Assembly (NCBI GenBank): GCA_910588535.1
Contig: CAJUOO010000019.1
Span: 1 to 49,470, forward strand
Length of the DNA: 49,470 nucleotides
Direction: 5' to 3'
Source: an uncultured Lachnospiraceae bacterium
Lineage (GTDB): Bacteria; Bacillota; Clostridia; Lachnospirales; Lachnospiraceae
A model generated the notes under the pieces. The model was not told the origin of the DNA and did not search any database. It worked only from the letters and a program-made list of their open reading frames with translations. The position numbers and the translations under genes are program-made. Positions within the stretch are counted from its first letter, which is position 1. Every line of letters starts with the position of its first letter. Positions 43,183-49,470 of this stretch are shown here, in pieces.

Positions 43183-44055
43183 CTATTCTACATACAATGT
43201 ATCATTTTGCTCCCGAATCCGATAGAACATAGGGCGCTCCTCTAGTTTTTTATTAGGCGAATGAAGCGTAAGATATAGTTCTCCATCCAGCCCCGTAAAT
43301 ATCATGCCGTGTCCGCCATTTTTGGAAAACAGCAGCCTATCCTCCTGACTCCATGCCCCAGTTATATCCCCATTGTCTGAGTAAGCAAGCGCTTCTGTAT
43401 ACCCCTCCTGTCCAAAGCTGGACCACAAAAGTATCAGTCTGCCTGATTTTGTTCTATACAGAAATGGACCATCCGTGACATAATTTTTCCCCGGACGGTT
43501 TGGATTTTCATGAGCCACTACCCAGCTTTCTGCCTCTGATGCGGCAAACAGTTTCACGGGATCACCGACGGATGCCTTCAAATCCTCCGTAAGCTCCACC
43601 GCACAAATAGTTCCATCATGGATCTGCACCCACTCATGCACAAAAACCATATATGGCTTTCCCTCCGGGCTGACATAAAATGTACCATCAATACATTCCC
43701 AGTCCTTCGGCGTCACCTGCCTATCACTGTGCTCCACAAAGGGACCCAAAGGATTATCCGCCCGCAGTATCTGTGTGCCGCCATAAATTCCCTCTCCTTT
43801 AAAGGTAGCAAACATATAATAGGCTCCTTTATAAGGATGAACCTCCGGCGCCCAACAATTCCTGTCTGCCCAGAAGCCCTCTGGTTTATGAAAAACCTCA
43901 TACGGTCCTTCCCAATCCTCAAGATTCTTGCCCACATAGCAGTCAAAGCCTGTCGCCTCACCCCAACAGGTCTCTGCGCGCGTGCCGTACATATAATATG
44001 CTCCGTCACACACCAGCACATACGGATCACGAATATTAATCTCCCAGCTCTTCAA
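43183..44055 (-). CDS. Glycoside hydrolase family 43-like protein
   Basis: A five-bladed propeller-type protein of about 291 residues without a signal peptide. GH43 features are the opening INIRDPYVLVCDGAYYMYGT (catalytic Asp in RDPY), NCWAPEVHPYKGAYYMFATF, WECIDGTFYVSPEGKPYMVFVHEW and NGGHGMIF. The likely role is intracellular removal of arabinose, xylose or galactose from imported oligosaccharides; the sugar is not readable. The start is taken as TTG 44055, because AAGGAGG lies 9 bases upstream; ATG starts upstream overlap that site. It overlaps the end of ftsH by 20 bp, an unexpected link between a glycosidase and the FtsH protease gene. Confidence 0.85.
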   Translation of the reverse strand: MKSWEINIRDPYVLVCDGAYYMYGTRAETCWGEATGFDCYVGKNLEDWEGPYEVFHKPEGFWADRNCWAPEVHPYKGAYYMFATFKGEGIYGGTQILRADNPLGPFVEHSDRQVTPKDWECIDGTFYVSPEGKPYMVFVHEWVQIHDGTICAVELTEDLKASVGDPVKLFAASEAESWVVAHENPNRPGKNYVTDGPFLYRTKSGRLILLWSSFGQEGYTEALAYSDNGDITGAWSQEDRLLFSKNGGHGMIFTGLDGELYLTLHSPNKKLEERPMFYRIREQNDTLYVE

Positions 44056-45958
44056 TCTGCACATCCTCCTTGACAATCACTTTATCTTCTGCCTGTTCTG
44101 TCTGCTGCTCCTCTCCTCGCACCTCATGAAAAATCTCCATAAACTCTTTTCCTGTAATGGTCTCCTTCTCAAATAAAAATTCAGCAATTTTATCCAAGAC
44201 ATCTCGATTATCCGCAAGCAATTCCCTTGCGCGCTCAAAGGCACCCTTCAGCACCTTCATAACCTCTTGATCAATCTCCGCTGCTGTGGCATCGCCGCAA
44301 TTGAGCACAGCGCGCCCGTCCAGATAACGATTCTCAATACTCTCAAGACTCATCAAGCCAAATTTCTCTGACATTCCATACTGCGTGATCATCGCTCTTG
44401 CTATCTGCGTTGCCTTCTCAATATCATTCGATGCGCCTGTTGTCACAGTGTCAAACACCAGTTCCTCTGCGGCACGACCAGCAAGCAGTGTCACCAGCCT
44501 CGCCTCCAGCTCATCCTTGCTCATCAGATACTTTTCTTCCTCTGGCACCTGCATCACATAACCCAAAGACCCCATCGTTCTTGGGACAATCGTAATTTTC
44601 TGCACTGGCTCTGCATCCTTTTGAAGCGCAGTGACAAGCGCATGGCCAACTTCATGATAGGCAACTGTCCGCTTTTCCTTTTCCTTCAGAATCCGATCCT
44701 TTTTCTCCTTGCCGGCGATCACAACCTCCACCGACTCAAACAGATCTGCCTGATTCACCACATTCCTGCCACGCTTAACCGCAAGGATCGCCGCCTCATT
44801 GATCATATTGGCCAGATCCGATCCAACTGCACCTGATGTGGCAAGTGCTATCTCATCAAGATTCACACTGTCGTCCATCAGCACATCCTTCGAATGTACG
44901 CGCAATGTCTCCAGCCTTCCCTTTAAATCTGGCTTGTCCACTATAATTCTTCGGTCAAATCGCCCCGGCCGCAACAGAGCTTTGTCCAAAACCTCTGGTC
45001 GGTTAGTCGCGGCAAGAATCAAGAGCCCCTTTGAAGTATCAAAACCATCCATCTCCGAGAGAAGCTGATTGAGCGTCTGCTCTCTCTCATCATTACCACC
45101 ATAGCGAGTATCTCTGGTCTTTCCGATCGCATCAATCTCATCAATAAAAATAATACAGGGTGCCATCTGCTGTGCTTGTTTAAATAGATCCCTCACTCTT
45201 GAGGCACCGACACCGACAAACATCTCCACAAAATCTGAGCCGGCAAGAGAGAAGAATGGTACCTTCGCCTCACCCGCAACTGCCTTGGCAAGCAGTGTCT
45301 TACCTGTACCGGGAGGTCCCACAAGAAGCGCACCTTTAGGGAGCTTAGCGCCAATCTTTACATATTTTCCCGGATTATGAAGAAAGTCCACAATCTCTGT
45401 GAGCGATTCCTTTGCCTCATCCTGACCAGCTACATCCTTAAAGGTGACACCTGTTGATTTCTCCACATATACCTTTGCTGTGCTCTTTCCAACACCCATC
45501 ATGCCACCGCCACTGCGAGTCATTCTTCTCACAAAAAATCCAAGCACTGCATACATCAGCACAACAGGAAGCACCCACACCAGCAGAAAATCAAGAATTG
45601 CCGATCCAGAATCCTGAACTGGCACATCAAACTGTACACCATTCGCCTCACATGCCTCATATAGTGTTGTGCGATCCACTCCAAAACCGGTATAATACGT
45701 AAATTCCAGCATTGGACTGACCTGTTTCTTTGGCACGATAACAATTCGATCAGATTCCACACGGACGGCCTCTATCTCACCCGCTTCCATCTTGCTCACA
45801 AATTCTGTATATGAAATGTACTTCGTTGTACTGCTTTTGATCCAGCTATTCATAAAGCTGATCAACGTCAGCATCAGCAGCCCTGAGATCACCAGAATAA
45901 TAATTGTCTGTGTATTCTTGGGCAGCTTATTACTGTTCCTGTTTTTGTTTTCGTCCAT
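44036..45958 (-). CDS. ftsH: ATP-dependent zinc metalloprotease FtsH
   Basis: A membrane AAA+ protease of 640 residues that degrades damaged membrane and regulatory proteins. Two membrane helices (about 17-37 and 125-147), AAA domain with Walker A GPPGTGKTLLAKAVAGE (about 215-231), Walker B CIIFIDEIDAIG, SRH ATNRPEVLDKALLRPGRFDR, and the Zn motif HEVGHA (about 440). AGGAGGAG precedes the ATG at 45958; the longer reading covers the promoter leader. It has its own promoter, next to the boundary of palindromic element B. Its 3' end overlaps the GH43-like gene. Confidence 0.97.
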   Translation of the reverse strand: MDENKNRNSNKLPKNTQTIIILVISGLLMLTLISFMNSWIKSSTTKYISYTEFVSKMEAGEIEAVRVESDRIVIVPKKQVSPMLEFTYYTGFGVDRTTLYEACEANGVQFDVPVQDSGSAILDFLLVWVLPVVLMYAVLGFFVRRMTRSGGGMMGVGKSTAKVYVEKSTGVTFKDVAGQDEAKESLTEIVDFLHNPGKYVKIGAKLPKGALLVGPPGTGKTLLAKAVAGEAKVPFFSLAGSDFVEMFVGVGASRVRDLFKQAQQMAPCIIFIDEIDAIGKTRDTRYGGNDEREQTLNQLLSEMDGFDTSKGLLILAATNRPEVLDKALLRPGRFDRRIIVDKPDLKGRLETLRVHSKDVLMDDSVNLDEIALATSGAVGSDLANMINEAAILAVKRGRNVVNQADLFESVEVVIAGKEKKDRILKEKEKRTVAYHEVGHALVTALQKDAEPVQKITIVPRTMGSLGYVMQVPEEEKYLMSKDELEARLVTLLAGRAAEELVFDTVTTGASNDIEKATQIARAMITQYGMSEKFGLMSLESIENRYLDGRAVLNCGDATAAEIDQEVMKVLKGAFERARELLADNRDVLDKIAEFLFEKETITGKEFMEIFHEVRGEEQQTEQAEDKVIVKEDVQIEELGD

Positions 45959-45980
45959 AACTCCTCCTACATCAGTATGT

Positions 45981-45996
45981 ACTGGCAATCGCCAGT
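45981..45996 (-). promoter_or_regulatory. Small hairpin in the ftsH leader
   Basis: ACTGGC-AATC-GCCAGT, a perfect 6-bp stem near the predicted 5' end of the ftsH mRNA, about 25 bases before the start codon. Confidence 0.5.
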
Positions 45997-46003
45997 CTAC
46001 TCC

Positions 46004-46032
46004 ATTATAGGATTTGTCACCAGATAAATCAA
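46004..46032 (-). promoter_or_regulatory. Promoter of ftsH
   Basis: On the minus strand TTGATT (46027-46032), 17-bp spacer and perfect TATAAT (46004-46009). It lies 32 bp from the end of palindromic element B. Confidence 0.82.
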
Positions 46033-46112
46033 TATACATATTATAAAATTTTACTAATAATTCATAACTTCTTGTAGGATAAGTGTACTTTCATTATTTT
46101 CGGTAGAGGCCC

Positions 46113-46252
46113 GTATAGCCAGTCCGCTGTTTCCTCCGTCACCCCGCTCCCGCTTAGTGAAAAACGTAACGGATACTAAGCTCGTGAAATACCTCGCTAA
46201 GTACCGACGTTTTTCAATAGGTTCCTTGAGGAAAACAGCGGACTGGCTATAC
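46113..46252 (+). repeat. Long palindromic repeat B1
   Basis: Outer arms 46113-46136 and 46228-46252 pair over 24 of 25 positions with one single-base gap. The 91-base core has the same inner stem as A1 and A2 but with CGT-[AA]-CGG-[A]-TACT against AGTA-CCG-ACG. Compared with A1, pairs change on both sides while the bulges stay. Confidence 0.88.
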
Positions 46253-46403
46253 TGCTTTGCTGAATATTATAGATACGTTGTGATTCTTCATATACTTGCA
46301 GCTCTATATCTATTTTTGTGAGCAACGAGCTAAGTGGAACAGTAGCAGTAAGCGTTATCTACACTAGATATAAGTATAAAATGCTGCATTATCTTACAAT
46401 AAC

Positions 46404-46586
46404 TTGTATATGTTTTTCTTAATGCGACAGCCCCATATGGTGACTACCACGAGAGTGAAAAACCCCACTGCAATGGGATTTTTCACTTTGTTCACATTCA
46501 TAGAACATCAAATTCACTTAAAAGAAACAACAGAAACAATATATGATTTAATACAAGCAAAATTACAACGTGTTTTGCCTAACTAA
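46404..46586 (+). other. Short open frame inside element B (remnant gene?)
   Basis: A 60-residue open frame, or 48 residues from GTG 46440, ending FIEHQIHLKETTETIYDLIQ... The same end is recognisable in copy A (minus strand, about 6880-6965: FIDHQIFLKKTIKTIY), where a single-base insertion breaks the frame. The shared part may be decayed coding sequence of a former element gene. There is no good ribosome binding site and no family match; expression is doubtful. Confidence 0.25.
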
Positions 46587-46594
46587 TAAAAACA

Positions 46595-46734
46595 GTCCGG
46601 CGAACTGCCTGTGGTTCTCAAGGAACCTATTGAAAAACGCCGGCGCTTAGCGAGGTAGTTTCGAGCTTAGTGTCCGCTGCGTTTTTCACTAAGCGGGAGC
46701 GGGGTGACGGAGAACCACAGGCAGCTCGCCGGAC
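46595..46734 (-). repeat. Long palindromic repeat B2
   Basis: 25-bp arms at 46595-46619 and 46710-46734 with one mismatch, core of 90 bases in reverse orientation. The arms match those of A1 with paired changes at two positions (T-A to C-G and C-G to T-A). Lying 45 bases behind the pyrG stop codon, it may also act as a transcription barrier. Confidence 0.9.
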
Positions 46735-46779
46735 GGACCTTTCCCGAAAATGATGAAAAAACACTTATCCTACAAGAAG

Positions 46780-48384
46780 TTATACTTTATAAAAAGCTGC
46801 TGCCTCCACAAATCCTTGAAATAACGGATGTGGCCTGTTTGGTCTGGATTGAAATTCAGGATGTGCCTGTGTCGCAAGAAACCATGGATGAGATGGGATC
46901 TCGATTATCTCTACAATTCGTCCGTCTGGTGAAACACCAGAAGACTTCATTCCTTTTTCCGCAAGCTGTTCTCTGTAATCATTATTTACCTCATAGCGAT
47001 GACGATGGCGCTCTGTTATTCTTTCTTTTCCATACAGAGCATACGCTCTCGACGATCTATCCAGCAAGCATGGATAGGCCCCAAGCCTCAGTGTCCCGCC
47101 TATATCCTCCACACCATTCTGCTCTGGCATAAGATGTATAACCGGATGACTACTTGCAGGAGCAAACTCTGCACTATGTGCATCCTCATACTGCAAAACA
47201 TGTCTTGCAAACTCCACAATGGACAGTTGCATCCCCAGACATAATCCCAAAAATGGGATTTTCTGAACCCTTGCATAGGAAATGGCACATATCATTCCCT
47301 CTATCCCTCTATCTCCAAAGCCTCCCGGCACAAGTATGCCTTCACTTCCCCCTAATAGTTCCTTCACATTATCTTCTGTCACCTGCTCTGAATCCACCCA
47401 CCGAATCTTTACTCGGATCTTTCCCGGAACACCACCATGCTTTAATGCTTCCACCACACTGATATATGCATCATGTAGTTGTGTATACTTTCCAACAAGA
47501 GCAATTTCTGTCTCTCTTACTGGATTACGAAAAGCATGAATCATCGTTTCCCAATCTTGAAGCTCTGGCTTCGGACATGGAAGCTTCAGACACTCACATA
47601 CCACCTCAGCAAGATGTTCTCTCTCCATGGCAAGAGGCGCCTCATATAGAATATCCACATCCAGATTCTGAAGAACATGAGAGCTTGGCACATTACAAAA
47701 AAGTGCAATTTTGTCCTTCACACCTTGATCCATAGCATATTCAGAACGGCATACAATTATGTCCGGCTGTATTCCAATTCTCTGAAGCTCCTTCACACTT
47801 GCCTGTGTTGGCTTCGTCTTCATCTCACCAGAAGCTTTCAGATATGGGATCAATGTCACATGAATTAATATGGCATTGTCATGCCCCACATCATGCTGAA
47901 ACTGACGGATCGATTCAAGAAATGGCTGACTTTCTATATCTCCCACTGTACCACCAACCTCTATTATGGCAATTTTCAGCTTATCATCAACATTCTCTCT
48001 GTAAAAATGTTCTTTGATCTCATTGGTAATATGAGGGATCACCTGAACTGTGCCGCCGCCATAATCACCTCTTCTTTCCTTATTTAACACAGACCAATAG
48101 ATCTTTCCTGTAGTGATATTGGAATTTTTATTCAAGCTTTCATCAATAAATCTCTCATAATGCCCCAGATCCAGATCTGTCTCCGCCCCATCATCTGTCA
48201 CAAAAACTTCCCCATGCTGTATTGGATTCATGGTCCCCGGATCAATATTTATATAGGGATCAAATTTCTGCATTGTCACCTTATAGCCGCGCGCTTTTAA
48301 AAGCCTCCCCAAAGATGCCGCCGTGATTCCCTTTCCAAGGCCAGATACCACTCCTCCTGTCACAAAAACATACTTTACTGCCAT
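46780..48384 (-). CDS. pyrG: CTP synthase
   Basis: A protein of 534 residues, starting at ATG 48384 (MAVKYVFVTGGVVSGLGKGITAASLG), with GGGAG about 10 bases upstream. An in-frame extension of 75 residues upstream is leader sequence. It makes CTP from UTP, glutamine and ATP. Synthetase domain (about 1-265) with GGVVSGLGKG and IEVGGTVGDIE; glutaminase domain with the nucleophile Cys in LGLCLGMQ and the His-Glu pair in AHPEFQSRP. The stop codon is formed by the terminal bases of element B, so insertion at the very end of the gene was tolerated. Confidence 0.97.
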   Translation of the reverse strand: MAVKYVFVTGGVVSGLGKGITAASLGRLLKARGYKVTMQKFDPYINIDPGTMNPIQHGEVFVTDDGAETDLDLGHYERFIDESLNKNSNITTGKIYWSVLNKERRGDYGGGTVQVIPHITNEIKEHFYRENVDDKLKIAIIEVGGTVGDIESQPFLESIRQFQHDVGHDNAILIHVTLIPYLKASGEMKTKPTQASVKELQRIGIQPDIIVCRSEYAMDQGVKDKIALFCNVPSSHVLQNLDVDILYEAPLAMEREHLAEVVCECLKLPCPKPELQDWETMIHAFRNPVRETEIALVGKYTQLHDAYISVVEALKHGGVPGKIRVKIRWVDSEQVTEDNVKELLGGSEGILVPGGFGDRGIEGMICAISYARVQKIPFLGLCLGMQLSIVEFARHVLQYEDAHSAEFAPASSHPVIHLMPEQNGVEDIGGTLRLGAYPCLLDRSSRAYALYGKERITERHRHRYEVNNDYREQLAEKGMKSSGVSPDGRIVEIIEIPSHPWFLATQAHPEFQSRPNRPHPLFQGFVEAAAFYKV

Positions 48385-48444
48385 ATCAATCACTCTCCCA
48401 ACTCTACATAAACCTAATCGAAACCACATCAAAGGTTTGCAAAC

Positions 48445-48483
48445 ATCGAGTAAGGGCATGTCATTCTCCCCTGCTCGCCGCGC
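48445..48483 (-). repeat. Dispersed short hairpin repeat, copy in the pyrG leader
   Basis: On the minus strand GCGCGGC is followed by GAGCAGGG, a loop and CCCTTACTCGAT. Its neighbour at 48497-48538 shares AATTTCCCTTCGCG and GCGCATAAAAAT with the segment at 31591-31680. Confidence 0.45.
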
Positions 48484-48530
48484 GGGGCGCGTGCGGCTCT
48501 CACTGCCAATTTCCCTTCGCGCCTCTGCGC

Positions 48531-48560
48531 ATAAAAATAGGTGACTTTTACAAGCCACCT
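48531..48560 (-). terminator. Terminator-like hairpin (attenuator?) in the pyrG leader
   Basis: On the minus strand AGGTGGCTT-GTAA-AAGTCACCT (9-bp stem with one G-T pair) followed by ATTTTTAT, about 150 bases upstream of the pyrG start. A weaker AACC/GGTT stem followed by seven T lies at 48577-48600. pyrG of Gram-positive bacteria is known to be controlled by CTP-dependent attenuation, but the usual G-run at the transcription start is not seen here. Confidence 0.5.
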
Positions 48561-48623
48561 CTCCCTTGAAGTACATCAAAAAAACCTCTTTCGGTTCCCG
48601 TCTATTCACTTTTACAGAAATAT

Positions 48624-48629
48624 ATTATA
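48624..48629 (-). promoter_or_regulatory. Possible -10 box for pyrG
   Basis: TATAAT on the minus strand at 48624-48629 in an A+T-rich stretch. No good -35 hexamer is seen 17 bp upstream, so assignment is tentative. The segment 48630-48741 holds nothing else recognisable. Confidence 0.4.
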
Positions 48630-48741
48630 TATCAAAATAGAAAAAAATACTAGCATCATTTTCAGAAAGTAGTCTCCGATCGACAATATTTATGATAGAA
48701 TATCAGTGAAGACAACTCTTGACACTTATTCCCTCCTATAC

Positions 48742-48816
48742 TTGGATAAAAACCAGAAACTGGTCGACAGTCTGAACCAGTTCCGCCGGACATCGCCAGC
48801 AGAAGAAAACACTTAA
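48742..48816 (+). pseudogene. Possible N-terminal remnant of a regulator gene
   Basis: From TTG 48742 a 24-codon frame reads LDKNQKLVDSLNQFRRTSP and stops at 48816. It resembles the beginning of some MarR-type regulators (a helix ending in FRR). A TTGACA lies at 48718-48723 but without a matching -10, and there is no ribosome binding site. The call is tentative. Confidence 0.25.
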
Positions 48817-48850
48817 AGCTCTACACAGATTGTGGTATATTGAACAAGTA

Positions 48851-49009
48851 TCACCTCTTTTTTATGAACCTGTCTATGGAGGAAGCTATTGCGTAAATCC
48901 CTATTCCGATAATTATTGATAAAAACAGATTCTGTGTATAATGGTATAATCCTATGAGCATCAAGATAATAGGTATAGCTGCATTTTTGAATATTTTATG
49001 TCCATCCAT
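48851..49009 (-). CDS. Small two-helix membrane protein
   Basis: A protein of 52 residues (MDGHKIFKNAAIPIILMLIG ... SSIDRFIKKR) with AAGGGGAAA before the ATG. Two hydrophobic stretches (about 11-22 and 29-42) and a basic C-terminus suggest a small inner-membrane protein. It starts 8 bases behind the decayed ABC-transporter gene and probably belonged to that operon. No known family recognised. Confidence 0.6.
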   Translation of the reverse strand: MDGHKIFKNAAIPIILMLIGLYHYTQNLFLSIIIGIGIYAIASSIDRFIKKR

Positions 49010-49017
49010 TTTCCCCT

Positions 49018-49309
49018 TTATAATTCCTTCCCATTAAATACTTTTACAGATACCATTACAGATAAAGCCAATGCTACGACACGTTCTTTGAATACCTTTG
49101 TGTTTCTGTTCATATCCTGTCCAAATAACTTAATAATCCCGGAATTGAATTTTACTAGCCCTAAAATAGACCTGATTGTAGTTGTTTTCCCGAACCATTG
49201 ACACCTATCAATCCAGTGATGCTGTTATCCGGCAGGAAAATGAAATATCTGTCAATGAACAATCCGTGTAAGACTTATTTAATTTTGATATTTCTAAAAT
49301 GTTTTCCAT
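49018..49309 (-). pseudogene. Decayed ABC-transporter ATPase joined to the end of a permease
   Basis: It starts well (GAGGAGG, then ATG 49309, MENILEISKLNKSYTDCSLT). Two single-base losses in homopolymer runs break the frame: one at the T run near 49235, just before LPDNSITGLIGVNGSGK, and one in the A run of the Walker A at about 49190. The conceptual product runs through SILGLVKFNSGIIKLFGQDM. After KERV it switches to VALALSVMVSVKVFNGKEL, which looks like the last helix of an ABC-2 permease rather than ATPase. So most of the ATPase and of a permease seems deleted between them. Sequencing error could explain the frameshifts but not the fusion. Confidence 0.7.
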
Positions 49310-49353
49310 ATAGAACCTCCTCGCATATATTTTCGAGCTTATTTGTCCATATA

Positions 49354-49470
49354 TTATTCCATCTCTGGATATTTTTGTAAAAACATTTCACTTGCTGCCG
49401 ATAATCCTTCATGGTGTTTTCGATAAGATTCACTTAACTGGCACATTGCCGGAATAAATATGTCATTATA
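49354..49470 (-). CDS. C-terminal end of an unrecognised protein (5' part outside window)
   Basis: An open frame runs in from the right edge and ends at TAA 49354-49356: 38 residues ending EMFLQKYPEME. It lies 44 bases ahead of the decayed ABC gene on the same strand, the usual place of a GntR/YtrA-type regulator in such operons. The fragment is too short to name. Confidence 0.45.
   Translation of the reverse strand, partial: YNDIFIPAMCQLSESYRKHHEGLSAASEMFLQKYPEME

Larger units (their letters stand above)
46065..46782. mobile_element. Palindrome-rich MITE-like element, copy B (well preserved)
   Basis: A 718-bp element bounded by perfect 22-bp terminal inverted repeats (46065-46086, beginning TAACTTCTTGTAGGATAAG, and 46761-46782). 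The similarity continues imperfectly for about 30 bp. Both ends are TA, compatible with a TA target as in IS630/Tc1-type elements, but no duplicated target beyond TA is visible. Long palindromes lie inside each end (46113-46252, 46595-46734). No transposase is present. The last three bases of the element form the stop codon of pyrG. Copy A is an inverted, older relative. A stem GTGAAAAACCCCA/TGGGATTTTTCAC lies in the middle (46456-46487). Confidence 0.8.

Noticed and set aside
48385..48609. 75-residue in-frame extension of CTP synthase
   Set aside because: The family starts at MAVKYVFVTGG; the extension is untranslated leader with hairpins and a repeat, and the true start has its own ribosome binding site.
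1..49470. CRISPR array, tRNA or rRNA genes
   Set aside because: No regularly spaced direct repeats with unique spacers and no recognisable tRNA or rRNA sequence on either strand by eye; a tRNAscan or Infernal run could still find something small.

Overview
The window reads as chromosome of a low/medium-G+C Gram-positive anaerobe of the Clostridia, most likely Lachnospiraceae (relatives of Roseburia, Agathobacter or Butyrivibrio). The grounds are the EF-Tu, EF-G, S7 and S12 sequences, strong AGGAGG ribosome binding sites, TTGACA/TATAAT promoters, a B. subtilis-type SOS box (CGAAC-N4-GTTC), a YjfB-type motility peptide, and a ywlC-ywlE-rpiB-upp-like gene order. The species cannot be fixed from the sequence alone. 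Nearly all genes lie on the minus strand, so the operons read from right to left. No tRNA, rRNA or CRISPR array was recognised.

Layout, left to right. 1-1.8 kb: end of an unknown gene, a GNAT acetyltransferase and a small CD3324-type DNA-binding protein. 1.8-6.6 kb: the str operon rpsL-rpsG-fusA-tuf with a consensus promoter, plus a second promoter for tuf. 6.66-7.55 kb: an 890-bp palindrome-rich element (copy A). 7.7-12.7 kb: uvrB-uvrA behind an SOS box. 13-13.5 kb: mgtC. 13.65-24.5 kb: a seven-gene ABC-transport operon (lipoprotein, SurE nucleotidase, second lipoprotein, ATPase, fused permease, glycerophosphodiesterase, YdcF/TPR lipoprotein) diverging from a LacI-type regulator fused to a solute-binding-protein domain. 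Operators sit on both sides of the divergent promoters, and one overlaps the -35 box. 24.5-30.3 kb: ftsE-ftsX, an EnvC-like M23 protein, a CtpA-like protease, a PII-like protein and a cation/proton antiporter. 30.3-34.3 kb: a CdaR-like regulator, a ugpC/msmK-type ATPase, YitT and the motility peptide YjfB. 34.4-43.1 kb: housekeeping genes (ridA, cvfB-like, acyl-ACP thioesterase, DUF402, dCMP deaminase, upp, rpiB, a ywlE-like protein, sua5, uvrC, adenosine deaminase). 43.2-46 kb: a GH43-like protein and ftsH. 46.07-46.78 kb: copy B of the palindromic element, in inverted orientation. 46.8-48.4 kb: pyrG with a structured leader. The right end holds a decayed ABC transporter.

The two signals that stand out most are these. 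(1) A two-copy element has terminal inverted repeats, exactly repeated on one copy, and carries near each end a palindrome of about 140 bp. The four palindromes keep base pairing by paired changes in both the outer 25-bp arms and the inner bulged stem. This looks like a MITE-like mobile element and/or a structured RNA or DNA family. (2) The SurE/GDPD transporter operon and its LacI-SBP fusion regulator look like a self-contained uptake and dephosphorylation system for an organophosphate whose identity is unknown. Smaller points include a YwlE homologue that has lost its catalytic Cys and Arg, a PII-like protein translationally coupled to an antiporter, and a dispersed short hairpin repeat in several intergenic regions.
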